DNA of 64,000 bases from UBA5336 sp964492485 (GTDB lineage: Bacteria; Pseudomonadota; Alphaproteobacteria; Caulobacterales; Hyphomonadaceae). The stretch spans positions 153,496-217,495 of the forward strand of contig CAZBKM010000003.1 in NCBI GenBank assembly GCA_964492485.1, given 5' to 3'. Shown piece by piece: positions 39,589 to 48,546 of this stretch (the stretch's first letter is position 1; each line of letters starts with the position of its first letter). Under the pieces are notes generated by a model that searched no databases, had not been told where the DNA came from, and saw only the letters and a list, made by a program, of their open reading frames with translations. The translations under genes were made by a program, and so were the position numbers.

Positions 39589-40590
39589 TCAGGCGTTCAG
39601 AAGCTCCGCAGCACGTGGCGCGAAATAGCTGATGATGGCCGCCGCCCCGGCACGCTTGAACGACAGCAGCGCTTCCATGGCCACGCGGTCGGCATCAATC
39701 CAGCCCTGAAGCCCGGCAGCCTGGATCTGCGCGTACTCTCCCGAGACCTGGAACGCCACTGTGGGGACACCGAAGGTCGTGGCGACGCGATAGACAATGT
39801 CGAGATAAGGCAGACCTGGCTTGACCATGACCATGTCGGCGCCTTCCGCAAGGTCCTGCGCGACCTCCCGCAGGGCCTCGTCGCTGTTGGCCGGGTTCTG
39901 CTGGTAGGTGGTCTTGTCGCCCTTGAGCGCCCTGGCTGAGCCGATGGCGTCCCGATAGGGGCCGTAGAACCCCGAGGCATACTTCGCCGCATAGGACAGG
40001 ATCAGCGTGTTGACGAGGCCCGCCTCTTCCAGTGCGCGTCGGATCGCGCCGATGCGGCCGTCCATCATGTCCGACGGTGCCACCATGTCACACCCGGCTT
40101 CGGCCTGCACCAGAGCCTGCGAGACGAGCAACTCACTGGTCGGGTCGTTCAGGACATAGCCGCTGGCGTCGATCACGCCGTCATGGCCGTGGCTTGTATA
40201 GGGGTCGAGGGCGACATCGCAGATGATCCCGACCTCGGGTGCAGCGTCCTTCATCGCGCGGATGGCGCGCGGCACAAGGCCATCCGGGTTCAGGGCCTCC
40301 GTGCCCGCTTCGTCCTTCAGGGATGGGTCGATCTGCGGGAAGATCGCGATGGCGGGAATGCCCAGTGTTCGGGCCCGGCGCGCGCAGGCTGCGGCCTCCG
40401 CGACGCTGACCCGGTCGGCACCCGGCATCGACGCGACGGACACACGCGGCGCCTCGCCGTCATGGACCACCAGCGCCCAGATCAGGTCGGCCGGTTGCAG
40501 CGTCGTTTCGGCGGCGAGGGCGCGGACCCAGGGGGCCTGACGCAGCCGGCGCAGCCGGGTCGTGGGGAAGGTTTGAGGGAAGACAGCCAT
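39589..40590 (-). CDS. hemB: delta-aminolevulinic acid dehydratase (porphobilinogen synthase)
   Basis: Condenses two ALA molecules to porphobilinogen. 333 residues. The Schiff-base lysine segments TLILSYAAKYASGFYGPYRDA and MVMVKPGLPYLDI are intact, as are SVSKD-like MPGADRVSVAEAA and CDVALDPYTSHGHDG. The metal-binding region DVALDPYTSHGHDGVID lacks the cysteine triad of zinc enzymes, so a magnesium-type enzyme is expected. ATG 40590 gives the family N-terminus. Confidence 0.95.
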   Translation of the reverse strand: MAVFPQTFPTTRLRRLRQAPWVRALAAETTLQPADLIWALVVHDGEAPRVSVASMPGADRVSVAEAAACARRARTLGIPAIAIFPQIDPSLKDEAGTEALNPDGLVPRAIRAMKDAAPEVGIICDVALDPYTSHGHDGVIDASGYVLNDPTSELLVSQALVQAEAGCDMVAPSDMMDGRIGAIRRALEEAGLVNTLILSYAAKYASGFYGPYRDAIGSARALKGDKTTYQQNPANSDEALREVAQDLAEGADMVMVKPGLPYLDIVYRVATTFGVPTVAFQVSGEYAQIQAAGLQGWIDADRVAMEALLSFKRAGAAAIISYFAPRAAELLNA

Positions 40591-40621
40591 GCGTCTGTCT
40601 AGCCCGCCGACGCCTTGCGTG

Positions 40622-41197
40622 TCACCTGTCGGCATCCTGGTCCGTCCGCGCATCGGCGCCCGGCCGCCAACCTACGCGCCGGCGCATGAAGCACCGCTTG
40701 TCGACGTCCAGCGTGGCCCGTTGCGCGTCCTCCAGCTCCAGCATCCAGTCCGCCATGCGCTTGCGCGGGATCTCGCGAAAGCCGAGACGGCGATAGAAGG
40801 GGCCATTCCAAGCCGGTTCGCGGAACGTCGACAAGGTCACCGTGGACACGCGCCGGTCGCGCGCATCGCTGAGGACGCGGCGCACGAGGGCCGCGCCGAG
40901 GCCCTTGCGCCCATGGTCGGGATGTACCGAAAGCTGGTCGAGATACAGCGTTCCCCCACGCAGCGAGGTCAGGCTGAAGCCGACCGGTTTGCCGTGTCCG
41001 TCGCGCACCACGAAGACATGCCGCTGTGCGATGGCCTGGCGAAGGATGTCGGCCGGCACATGGTCCTCCAGCGCGTCCTCGGGCACAAGGCCGGTCCCGG
41101 CAAAGAGGCGATCGCTGGCCAGGTTGACCGCGATCAGCGCTTCCACCTCCTCGGCATCGGCCCGGGTGATGCGATACGGTGTCGGCAGTTTCGCCAT
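40622..41197 (-). CDS. GNAT family N-acetyltransferase
   Basis: 191 residues. Acetyl-CoA-binding motif A appears as YLDQLSVHPDHGRKGLGAALVRRVL, followed by VTLSTFREPAWNGPFYRRLGFREI, the typical motif B with the (N)GPFY-x-x-LGF sequence. Substrate unknown; the type is common in alphaproteobacteria. ATG 41197 is chosen because the longer open frame (to 41419) overlaps the upstream region of the divergent hydrolase gene. Confidence 0.85.
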   Translation of the reverse strand: MAKLPTPYRITRADAEEVEALIAVNLASDRLFAGTGLVPEDALEDHVPADILRQAIAQRHVFVVRDGHGKPVGFSLTSLRGGTLYLDQLSVHPDHGRKGLGAALVRRVLSDARDRRVSTVTLSTFREPAWNGPFYRRLGFREIPRKRMADWMLELEDAQRATLDVDKRCFMRRRVGWRPGADARTDQDADR

Positions 41198-41327
41198 GGC
41201 CCTTTCCCCGCCTTGCGATGGTCCCCCACGCCCATTAGTCGAATTCGACGGACATGGCCAAGACCGGCCGCAGGCCGCGACGCCGGTGGCTCGCCAGGTC
41301 AGCAGACCGAAGGAAAGGAACCAGACC

Positions 41328-42386
41328 ATGGGCGCCTCGATCATTCTCCGCCAGGAAGGCCCGGTCGGCCGGATCACGCTGAACCGGCCGGAGGCGCTGC
41401 ACGCGCTCAACACCGACATGTGCCTGGCGGTCAGCGATGCGCTGAGCCGGTGGAAGGGCGACGACAGCGTCGAGCTGGTGATCGTCGATCACGCCGACGG
41501 AACGCGCGGGTTCTGCGCCGGCGGCGACATCCGCATGTTGGCCGAGAGCGGGGCGGGCGATTCCCGGGCAGCACGGGCATTTTTCCAGGCCGAGTATCGC
41601 ATGAACACGGCCATCGCGGAGTTTCCCAAGCCCTATGTGGCCCTTATGGACGGCGTCACCATGGGCGGCGGTGTCGGCCTTTCGGTGCACGGCGCTTGCC
41701 GGATCGCCACCGAACGCACGGTGTTCGCCATGCCGGAAACCGGCATCGGCCTGTTCCCCGATGTGGGGGGCGGCTGGTTCCTGCCGCGCCTGGCGGGCGA
41801 GCTCGGCACCTGGCTGGCGCTGACCGGCGCGCGGATCAAGGGTGCCGACGTGGTGGCTGCGGGCGTCGCGACGCACCTCGTTGCCAGCGACCGGCTCGCC
41901 GAACTGAACGCGGGGCTGCGCGGCCTGCCGACCGGGCAGGCGCAAGCGGCGCTGGACGCGCTTCTGGAGCGGCTCGCCGAGCCGGCCGGCGCGCCGAGCT
42001 TCGAGCCCCACCGCGCGACAATCGATGCCTGCTTCGCCGCCGACAGGGCCGAAACCATTCGCGACCGGCTGCAGGCCTCACAGGATCCCTGGGCGCGCGA
42101 GCAGGCCGACGTGCTCCTGACCAAGTCGCCGGAAACCGTGAAGGTGGCGCTCCGCCAGCTCCGTGAAGGCGCACGCTGCCTGAGCTTCCGCGAAAACATG
42201 CGCATGGAGTACCGCATCGCCTGGCGGAAAGTCTGCAGCCACGACTTCCTGGAAGGTGTGCGGGCGGTGATCCTGGACAAGGATAATACGCCCGCCTGGA
42301 AGCCGGAGACTCTCGAGGCCGTCTCCGAACAGGACGTCGATAGGTACTTCGAAAGCCTGGGCGAAGATGAACTGAACTTTGGCTAG
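41328..42386 (+). CDS. 3-hydroxyisobutyryl-CoA hydrolase (enoyl-CoA hydratase/isomerase fold)
   Basis: Valine catabolism enzyme that releases 3-hydroxyisobutyrate. 352 residues, the length of HIBYL-CoA hydrolases rather than of simple crotonases (about 260). GRITLNRPEALHALNTDM, the oxyanion region GFCAGGDIRML, VTMGGGVGLSVHG and MPETGIGLFPDVGGGWFLPRL are diagnostic; the C-terminal FREGVRAVILDKDNTPAW-type end (HDFLEGVRAVILDKD) also matches. AGGAAAGGA precedes ATG 41328. Confidence 0.92.
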   Translation: MGASIILRQEGPVGRITLNRPEALHALNTDMCLAVSDALSRWKGDDSVELVIVDHADGTRGFCAGGDIRMLAESGAGDSRAARAFFQAEYRMNTAIAEFPKPYVALMDGVTMGGGVGLSVHGACRIATERTVFAMPETGIGLFPDVGGGWFLPRLAGELGTWLALTGARIKGADVVAAGVATHLVASDRLAELNAGLRGLPTGQAQAALDALLERLAEPAGAPSFEPHRATIDACFAADRAETIRDRLQASQDPWAREQADVLLTKSPETVKVALRQLREGARCLSFRENMRMEYRIAWRKVCSHDFLEGVRAVILDKDNTPAWKPETLEAVSEQDVDRYFESLGEDELNFG

Positions 42387-42558
42387 ACGTCACACTTCAA
42401 TATCCCGATCAGAGGTGTGAATACACGAGATAGGTACGAAAAATTAGGATATTGCGCCACTTTTGTTAACGATTTGCCGATTTGAACTTGGGCTGTTTAG
42501 CAAAGTGTTAGTCTGTCAATGCTACTTACGAGGAAACTAAACAAAAACCTCAGTGGTG

Positions 42559-43062
42559 ATGGACATGAAAACGACGACCGAACGTGCCGATACGGCCGAA
42601 CCCTCAGTTGCGGACTCCTTCCTACAATCGCTTTCGCTGCTGGAGCAGGCGCATCGTCGCCTGCACGATGTGGTCAAGGATGACCTTGAACGCTCGGGCG
42701 AGCGGAGCCTGACCGGCGTGCAGGCACTTCTTCTCTACGAGATCGGCGATGAGGAGACGCCAGCCTCGGCGCTGCGCGCACGGGGCGCGTTCGCGGGGAC
42801 CAGCCTGTCCTACAACGTCAAGAAGCTTCAGGATGCGGGCTATCTGGAGCAGCGCCGCTCCGAGGCGGACAAGCGCACGGTCCATCTGCGGCTGACGTCG
42901 CGTGGCCAGAAGGTGCGCGAGCGCGTGGCGGCCATGTTCGAGAAGCAGGCCAGGGCGCTCGAGCCGACGGCCAGCGTGCGCGAGGACGATCTGGAGCAAC
43001 TCAACCGGACCGTGTCGCGCCTCGAACGCTTCTGGTCGGATCAGATCCGCTACCGCCTCTGA
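42559..43062 (+). CDS. MarR-family transcriptional regulator
   Basis: Winged helix-turn-helix dimer, 167 residues from ATG 42559 (GTG 42553 and 42556 also possible). Recognition helix FAGTSLSYNVKKLQDAGYLE, wing RRSEADKRTVHLRLTSRGQ, and long flanking helices. Close in pattern to the LdtR-like group of alphaproteobacteria. Upstream, the 172-base AT-rich gap (TTGAAC near 42483 with GTTAG 17 bases later) probably holds its promoter. The 43101-43129 palindrome before the following gene is a candidate operator. Confidence 0.88.
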   Translation: MDMKTTTERADTAEPSVADSFLQSLSLLEQAHRRLHDVVKDDLERSGERSLTGVQALLLYEIGDEETPASALRARGAFAGTSLSYNVKKLQDAGYLEQRRSEADKRTVHLRLTSRGQKVRERVAAMFEKQARALEPTASVREDDLEQLNRTVSRLERFWSDQIRYRL

Positions 43063-43100
43063 TCCGCTTCGGTCTTCCGAAAATTCGGTTGAAAGAAATC

Positions 43101-43129
43101 ACGCATACGCCTTAAAGTGGTGTATGCGT
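43101..43129. promoter_or_regulatory. inverted repeat overlapping the start of the gene after marR
   Basis: ACGCATACGCC and GGTGTATGCGT form an 11-base inverted repeat with one mismatch and a 7-base spacer. The ATG at 43124 lies inside the right arm. It could be an operator for the MarR protein encoded just upstream or an RNA hairpin that hides the start codon. Confidence 0.5.
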
Positions 43130-43825
43130 GATGTTCTTTTTGGGCTGGCGATGGGCTTGGCGGCCCTGTGGCCAGGGTCATCCGGCGAAGCGCTGGCCGG
43201 GCCCTGGGGACGTGCGCCCGGCGAAACCTATGTCAGCGTGGACATTGCGCGATCGAGCTTCGAGGGTCTCGGGGCGACCCAGACCCATGCCTATGCCGAG
43301 CACGGTCTCGGTCAGGGGATCACCGCCGTCGCGAAACTGGATAGCGTCCAGTATGACGACGCGTCGGGCGGCGACCATCGCGGGTGGCGTGTTGGCGTTC
43401 AGCGCAGCCAGTCCCTGCCACTGGCGCTTGTCGCCGCTGGGGGTGCCGGGGTTCAGGCGGGCCGGGGGGCGGCAGCGACAGCCTGTGCGGAGGCTGGCGG
43501 GGTGGTCTGGCTTGGGCTGGGCACGTCGCGTGGGAGTCGCGGGCGGCCATGGTTCGCGGCGGTCGATGCCGAAGGGTGGCATCAGGGTGCCGCTTGCCGG
43601 GGCAGAAGTCTTTCGGCGACGTTCGGCCGAGACCTGAGCCCGAGGCTGCACATCGTCCAGCGGATCGACTGGCGGCGTGGGCGCGGCGAGGCGTCGACAC
43701 TCAAGAGCGAGACCCGTCTCGTCCTGAGACGTCCGCGCCTGGCCTACAGCGTCGCCTGGCGCGAGGAGCAGGGCGGGCACTTCCAGGAGCGGGCCATCAT
43801 TCTGGGCCTGGCGCGCCTATTCTGA
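43124..43825 (+). CDS. predicted exported beta-rich protein (outer-membrane type)
   Basis: Unrecognised, 233 residues. An N-terminal signal peptide (VLFGLAMGLAALWPGSSGEALAG) is followed by alternating-residue strands and Gly-rich segments. The last 60 residues have amphipathic strands (RLHIVQRIDWRRG, SETRLVLRRPRLAYSVAW, ERAIILGLARLF) and the protein ends in Phe, as outer-membrane beta-barrels do. The start codon lies within an inverted repeat and there is no clear Shine-Dalgarno sequence, so expression may be conditional. The 3' end overlaps the convergent cytochrome gene by 9 bases. Confidence 0.6.
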   Translation: MRDVLFGLAMGLAALWPGSSGEALAGPWGRAPGETYVSVDIARSSFEGLGATQTHAYAEHGLGQGITAVAKLDSVQYDDASGGDHRGWRVGVQRSQSLPLALVAAGGAGVQAGRGAAATACAEAGGVVWLGLGTSRGSRGRPWFAAVDAEGWHQGAACRGRSLSATFGRDLSPRLHIVQRIDWRRGRGEASTLKSETRLVLRRPRLAYSVAWREEQGGHFQERAIILGLARLF

Positions 43826-44401
43826 GGTACCTGCATTGCCCGGTTCTCCGGCTGGGTCCGGTTCGTAGCCCGTCTCGACCATGATGTAGGCGATCACGGC
43901 CTGCCGGTCCTCGGGACGTCGGACCCCGGAAAAACTCATGCGGTTGCCCGGAAGGAAATCGCGTGGATTGGCAAGCCATTGCTCGAGTTGCTCCGGCGTC
44001 CATTGAAAATCTGCCTCCATCAAAGCCGGGGAATAACCGAAGCCTTCGGCCTCGCCGACCTTTCGCGAGAACATCCCGTGGAGGTTCGGGCCGACCCGGT
44101 GACCCGCGCCCTCCTCCAGCAGGTGACAGGAGCTGCACAGCCTGAAGGTGCGTCGGCCACGGTCATAGTCAGCCATATTGTAGGGCGCGGGCAGCCCGGC
44201 GAATTCCTCCGACCGCTCGGTCTCACCGGTTCCGGCCGTCTCGCCGGCGGGCGGCGTGGTGGTACGCATGGCCGCCTGGCTGTCTTGAGACCGGCTTTCG
44301 GGTGAGACTGTCTCGTCTGGCGGGCCCTCGGCCCCACCGCAGGCGACCAGGGTCATGCAAGCGGCCGCCGAGGCGGCGGTCAACATCGCGCGCAGGCGCA
44401 T
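43817..44401 (-). CDS. c-type cytochrome, membrane-anchored lipoprotein
   Basis: 194 residues. A lipoprotein signal peptide ends in LVAC (C21). A Thr/Glu-rich disordered linker (about 25-70) leads to a class I cytochrome c domain: haem site CSSCH at 89-93, GPNLHGMFSRKVG, and the axial Met in PGNRMSF (about 155), followed by the terminal helix RQAVIAYIMVETG. Resembles membrane-bound cytochrome c2/c552 electron carriers. GGGAGG lies 7 bases before ATG 44401. Confidence 0.9.
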   Translation of the reverse strand: MRLRAMLTAASAAACMTLVACGGAEGPPDETVSPESRSQDSQAAMRTTTPPAGETAGTGETERSEEFAGLPAPYNMADYDRGRRTFRLCSSCHLLEEGAGHRVGPNLHGMFSRKVGEAEGFGYSPALMEADFQWTPEQLEQWLANPRDFLPGNRMSFSGVRRPEDRQAVIAYIMVETGYEPDPAGEPGNAGTSE

Positions 44402-44554
44402 GACGGAACCTCCCATCGAAACTCTCCGACCCCGCTTAGCCCCAGTCGCGGCGCGAGGCGATAGGCAAATTGGTCACGCAGGCCTGCGCCGGCGGGCACC
44501 GCTTACGGGGTATGGCGCCTTGCCCGGGGACGGGTGCAGCGCTAAGCGCCCGAC

Positions 44555-45247
44555 ATGGCCAAGCGCAGAAGAAGACCGCCGCACGTCCCGCCCGACCTCA
44601 CCACGCCAGCGGGACGCCGGCGTGCACGGCGGGAACTCATCTGGGGCGATCACGGCTTTCTGCGGCTGCGCTTCCGCAACCTCCATCAGATCTCACCGGA
44701 GATGTGGCGCTCCAACCAGCCCTCGCCGGAGCAGATCCGCGACCATGTCCGAGAGCGCGGAATTCGCACGATCGTGAACTTGCGCGGCGCCAGCACGAAG
44801 GGGTTCTATCTGCTCGAGCGGGAGGCCTGCGAGGCCGCCGGGATCGACCTCGTGGACTTTCAGGTGTTCTCCCGAGATACGCCGAGCGTGGACACGCTGT
44901 TTGCGGCCAGGGACCTGTTCGCGCAGATACGCTATCCCGCGCTGATGCATTGCAAGTCCGGTGCGGACCGGGCCGGATTGATGAGCGTGCTCTACAAGCT
45001 CTTGCGTCAGGGCACATCACTCGATGAGGCGACCGAACAGCTCTCGCTGCGGTATCTGCATGTGCGACAGGGAAAGACGGGCCTCCTGGACGCCGTGTTC
45101 GAGCGCTACCGGAGCGATACGGCCACGGCTCCCAAACCGTTTCTCGACTGGGCCGCGGAAGACTACGATCCGCGGGAAGTGAAGGCGGCGTTCATGGCGC
45201 GGCTGGAGTCCCGCCTGGCGCTGGACCGGCTCTTGCGGCGCGAATGA
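44555..45247 (+). CDS. cysteine phosphatase (dual-specificity/tyrosine phosphatase-like)
   Basis: 230 residues with a very basic N-terminus (MAKRRRRP) and the phosphatase loop HCKSGADRAG, a full Cx5R motif (C133, R139). The general-acid loop candidate is FQVFSRDTP. The segment RSNQPSPEQIRDHVRERGIRTIVNLRG is typical of Siw14/DSP-like bacterial phosphatases. Substrates may be phosphotyrosine or inositol phosphates; not decidable here. Confidence 0.85.
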   Translation: MAKRRRRPPHVPPDLTTPAGRRRARRELIWGDHGFLRLRFRNLHQISPEMWRSNQPSPEQIRDHVRERGIRTIVNLRGASTKGFYLLEREACEAAGIDLVDFQVFSRDTPSVDTLFAARDLFAQIRYPALMHCKSGADRAGLMSVLYKLLRQGTSLDEATEQLSLRYLHVRQGKTGLLDAVFERYRSDTATAPKPFLDWAAEDYDPREVKAAFMARLESRLALDRLLRRE

Positions 45248-45346
45248 GCGGTGCGGGTTTCGCAGCGGCACAAGAAAAAGCGGGTGGTCAGCGCACGAAT
45301 TCCATGGAAAACCTCTGGCTCCATGGTGTTGGCGGGGGAGGGGCTC

Positions 45347-45652
45347 GTGAAAACTTCGATTGGATTGGCGCTGGCGGCGCTCATGCTGGCAGGTTGCGGC
45401 GGCAGCGGGGGTGACCGCGCCACGCTGATCAAGGCGTGCACCGAGGACGGGTCGAGCGCGGAGTCCTGCGGCTGCATGGCCGATGCGGCCGAAGCGGAAC
45501 TCGACCCCAAGGTCTACAAGGCCCTGGTCCAGTCCGCCGCCAGTGGCGATGACGCCGTTGCGCAGAAGGTCATGGAAGACCTTTCCTCGGTCGAACAAGG
45601 CCAGGTGTTCGGCTTCTTCATGAAGGCCGCGCTCGAGTGCGGCATGAACTAG
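45347..45652 (+). CDS. small lipoprotein
   Basis: 101 residues from GTG 45347, which follows GGGGGAGGGG. The lipobox LMLAGC is at about residues 14-19, then CGGSGGD and a helical domain with two spaced cysteines (KACTEDGSSAESCGCMADAAEAEL) and a C-terminal Cys. It resembles the short secreted protein at 53517 in its cysteine spacing and the Cys-x3-5-A pattern. No function known. ATG 45323 is a less likely start. Confidence 0.65.
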   Translation: MKTSIGLALAALMLAGCGGSGGDRATLIKACTEDGSSAESCGCMADAAEAELDPKVYKALVQSAASGDDAVAQKVMEDLSSVEQGQVFGFFMKAALECGMN

Positions 45653-45686
45653 GCCGGCCCTGGCGCCAAACCCAAGGGGAACGGAC

Positions 45687-45962
45687 ATGAAATTCTTTAT
45701 CATCAACAGCTTCCGCACGATGATCTATGTGGCCTATGTGGCCTTTCTCATCGGGGGAATCGGGCTCGGACTGTACAATGCCGGGGCCTGGAGCGGGGAA
45801 GTCCTCGGGCTTACAGGGACCGCGTCGCAGGTGGCCGACTTTGTCGTCTTCACCGTTGCGGGGTGGATCGCGGCCAGCCTGATCTGCGGCCTCATCGTGA
45901 CGCTGCTCGACATTCGCGACGACATCAACGACCGTCTGCCGGACGCACGTCAGGACGATTGA
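45687..45962 (+). CDS. small two-helix membrane protein
   Basis: 91 residues, two hydrophobic helices (about 10-32 and 46-74) and a charged C-terminus LDIRDDINDRLPDARQDD. AAGGGGAACGGAC precedes ATG 45687. Starts 34 bases after the lipoprotein gene, so probably co-transcribed with it. Not recognised. Confidence 0.65.
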   Translation: MKFFIINSFRTMIYVAYVAFLIGGIGLGLYNAGAWSGEVLGLTGTASQVADFVVFTVAGWIAASLICGLIVTLLDIRDDINDRLPDARQDD

Positions 45963-46026
45963 TGTTGCCGCGGCATGCGGCGCCGGGCGGATTGCCTTTG
46001 AGGACGCATCGGGCCATCTAGCGGCC

Positions 46027-47379
46027 ATGACCGACACCTTGCCCGATCCCGCCCGCCTGCTCGACCGTTTGCTGGACATGTGCGCCAGAGCCGGGGCCGA
46101 CGCGGCCGACGCTCGTTTGACCAGGTCCACGGGGGTGAGCGTGGAGGTCCGCGGCGGCGCCCTCGAAACCACGGAACGCGCCGAGGATCAGGGGGTCGCG
46201 CTGCGGTGCTTCTTCGGGCATCGCCAGGCCCATGTGGCCGGGTCCGACCTGTCGGACGGGGCCCTCGCCGATCTTGCCGAGCGCAGTGTCGCAATGGCGC
46301 GGGCGGTGCCGGAGGATCCGTATTGCGGTCTGGCTACGCCTGGGGAACTCGCCGATCCCGACAATGGCCCTGCGCTCGATCTCGACGGCGACCCCGAGAT
46401 TGCCCTGGACGCGCTCGAAGCCGACGCGGTTGCCGCCGAGGCTGCAGCCCTCGCCGTGGACGGTGTCCGCCAGGTGGCAAGCTGTGGCGCGGGCTGGACA
46501 CGGACCGAGCGCTGGGTGGCCGCATCGAACGGCTTCGCCGCGGCCAGCGCGGCTGCCGCCAGCAGCCTGGGACTGGCAGCCGTTGGCGAGCGCGACGGCC
46601 GGATGGAACGCGACTATGAGAGCCGCACGACCCGCTATCGCGCAGACCGGCCGCAGCCCGAGGAGATCGGGCGCATTGCGGGCGAGCGCACGGTGGCGCG
46701 CCTTGGATCGCGCAGGCTGGGCACGCGGCGCAGCGCCGTCATCTATGACCGGCGCGTGTCGAGCACGCTTCTCGGTGCCTTTCTGGCGGCGATTTCGGGT
46801 CCCTCGGTTGCACGCGGCATCTCGTTTCTCAAGCACCGGCGCGGCGAACAGGTGTTCGCGCCCGGCGTGTCCATCATCGACGATCCCTTTCGGCCCCGCG
46901 GGCTCGGGTCCCGGCTTCATGACGGCGAGGGACGCCCGGTCCGCGAGACACGGCTGATCGACGATGGCGTGCTGACCGACTGGCTGCTCAACGGGCACTC
47001 GGCACGCCAGCTCGGGCTTTCTCCCAATGGCTTCGCCAGCATGGGATTCGGCGATCCGCCAGGCGTGACGCCGTCGAATCTTTTCATGGCGCCCGGCACC
47101 CGGAGCCCGTCGGAGATGATGCATGATCTGGGCGAGGGTCTGCTCATCACCGACATGTTCGGCCCATCCATAAATCCGAATACGGGCGACTATTCGGTTG
47201 GCGTGTCCGGCTTCTGGTTCGAGGGCGGCGAGATCGCCTATCCGGTGTCGGAAGTGACGGTTGCCGGCGACCTGCCAGGGATGTTCGCCCGGCTGGAACC
47301 GGCCAGCGATCTCGAGTTCCGCTCCACGCGCGATGCGCCCAGCCTGCTGATCGAGGACCTGTCGATTGCCGGTAACTGA
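46027..47379 (+). CDS. pmbA: metalloprotease-related PmbA/TldE protein
   Basis: 450-residue PmbA/TldE family member, which with TldD makes a protease for unfolded peptides, microcin B17 maturation or CcdA degradation. Recognised by VSVEVRGGALETTERAEDQG near the N-terminus, VIYDRRVSSTLLGAFLAAISGPSVARG, and FMAPGTRSPSEMMHDLGEGLLITDMFGPSINPNTGDYSVGVSGFW split across the C-terminal half. The partner TldD is not in the window. The 3' end overlaps the next frame if TTG 47366 is used. Confidence 0.92.
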   Translation: MTDTLPDPARLLDRLLDMCARAGADAADARLTRSTGVSVEVRGGALETTERAEDQGVALRCFFGHRQAHVAGSDLSDGALADLAERSVAMARAVPEDPYCGLATPGELADPDNGPALDLDGDPEIALDALEADAVAAEAAALAVDGVRQVASCGAGWTRTERWVAASNGFAAASAAAASSLGLAAVGERDGRMERDYESRTTRYRADRPQPEEIGRIAGERTVARLGSRRLGTRRSAVIYDRRVSSTLLGAFLAAISGPSVARGISFLKHRRGEQVFAPGVSIIDDPFRPRGLGSRLHDGEGRPVRETRLIDDGVLTDWLLNGHSARQLGLSPNGFASMGFGDPPGVTPSNLFMAPGTRSPSEMMHDLGEGLLITDMFGPSINPNTGDYSVGVSGFWFEGGEIAYPVSEVTVAGDLPGMFARLEPASDLEFRSTRDAPSLLIEDLSIAGN

Positions 47380-48229
47380 TCCGCGCGGGCACGTGGCTGA
47401 CGAGGATGCGGCGAGAGACCTCGCCACGCTGCGTGAGACTGCACGCGAGGCCGGCACGCTGGCCCTGGACTATCTCCGGCGCGGCGATCTGGAACGATGG
47501 GATAAGGCGCCGGGTCACCCGGTCAGCGAAGCGGACCTGGCTGTCAACACGCTGATCGCCCGGCGGCTGGGCGCGGCGCGACCGGATTATGGCTGGCTAT
47601 CGGAAGAAACCGTCGACGACCGTCGCCATCGGGCACAGCCGCGAATCTGGCTGGTCGATCCCATCGACGGCACGCGCGCCTACTTGCGCGGCGATCCCAA
47701 TTGGTGCGTCGGCCTGGCCGTGATCGAGGCCGGAAAGGCGGTGGCCGGTGTCGTGTATGCGCCGGCACTTGACCTCCTGTTCGAGGCCCGCAACGGTCAC
47801 GGGGCTTATTGCAACGGGACACCGATGCGGGTTAGCGGCGCCGAAACCGTGAGCGGCTGCCGGATCATCGCGTCGGAATCGATGCTGGAACACAAGGCCT
47901 GGCCGGAACCCTGGCCAGAGATGCAGGTGGCACGGCCGAAACCGAACGCGACCCTGCTGCGCCTGGCGCTGGTGGCCAGTGGGGCCTGGGATGCGACGGT
48001 CGTGATGTGGCGGAAATCGGATTGGGACATCGCCGCCGGTGCCCTGCTTGTTCACGAGGCGGGTGGTCGGGCGACCACGCATGTGGGTGAGACCTTCGTC
48101 TACAATCGCCCAGTTCCCGCCCAGCGCAGCGTCATCGCATCTGGAAAGGCCATGCATCCTTTGTTACTGCGGCGAGCGAGCGGGATTCGGCTGCCCGATC
48201 CCAATGAGGGGCCCGCCCGCAGCGCCTAG
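47366..48229 (+). CDS. inositol monophosphatase-family phosphatase (CysQ/IMPase-like)
   Basis: Mg2+/Li+-sensitive phosphatase fold, 287 residues. Metal motif WLVDPIDGTRAYLRGDPNW, WLSEET (Glu ligand) and C-terminal WDIAAGALLVHEAGG. Could act on 3'-phosphoadenosine 5'-phosphate, inositol phosphate or fructose 1,6-bisphosphate; the sequence does not separate these. The start is uncertain: TTG 47366 (after GAGGA, overlapping pmbA) or GTG 47393. Its neighbourhood next to pmbA is common in alphaproteobacteria. Confidence 0.87.
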   Translation: MPVTDPRGHVADEDAARDLATLRETAREAGTLALDYLRRGDLERWDKAPGHPVSEADLAVNTLIARRLGAARPDYGWLSEETVDDRRHRAQPRIWLVDPIDGTRAYLRGDPNWCVGLAVIEAGKAVAGVVYAPALDLLFEARNGHGAYCNGTPMRVSGAETVSGCRIIASESMLEHKAWPEPWPEMQVARPKPNATLLRLALVASGAWDATVVMWRKSDWDIAAGALLVHEAGGRATTHVGETFVYNRPVPAQRSVIASGKAMHPLLLRRASGIRLPDPNEGPARSA

Positions 48230-48254
48230 GAAGACTTGCCGGAGCATGGATACC

Positions 48255-48521
48255 ATGTCTGCAAACCAGGACCCCGCCGCCTCACGCGCGAAACAGCTTC
48301 TTCACCTCGTCATCGGCGGTGAGCTCAAGGACGTCACTGGCGTCGAGTTTGAGGATCTCTCGCAGATCGATTTCGTCGGGGCCTTTCCCAACTATCAGGC
48401 CGCCTATGACGCCTGGAAGGCGGCTGCCCAGCGCACGGTCGACAATGCCGAGATGCGCTACTTCATCCTCCACGCGCACAAGCTGCTCGACCCTGAAACA
48501 GGTTCGCAACATTCCGTCTGA
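48255..48521 (+). CDS. DUF4170 family protein
   Basis: 88 residues. The family blocks LLHLVIGGELKDVTGVEFEDL, VGAFPNYQAAYDAWKAAAQ and AEMRYFILHAHKLLDP are all present. ATG 48255 is 10 bases after GGAG; ATG 48246 has too short a spacing. Its end lies very close to or inside the ABC-transporter frame, so the two are probably co-translated. Function unknown. Confidence 0.82.
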   Translation: MSANQDPAASRAKQLLHLVIGGELKDVTGVEFEDLSQIDFVGAFPNYQAAYDAWKAAAQRTVDNAEMRYFILHAHKLLDPETGSQHSV

Positions 48522-48546
48522 GACCGGCACGCCGGCCTCGCCCCCT

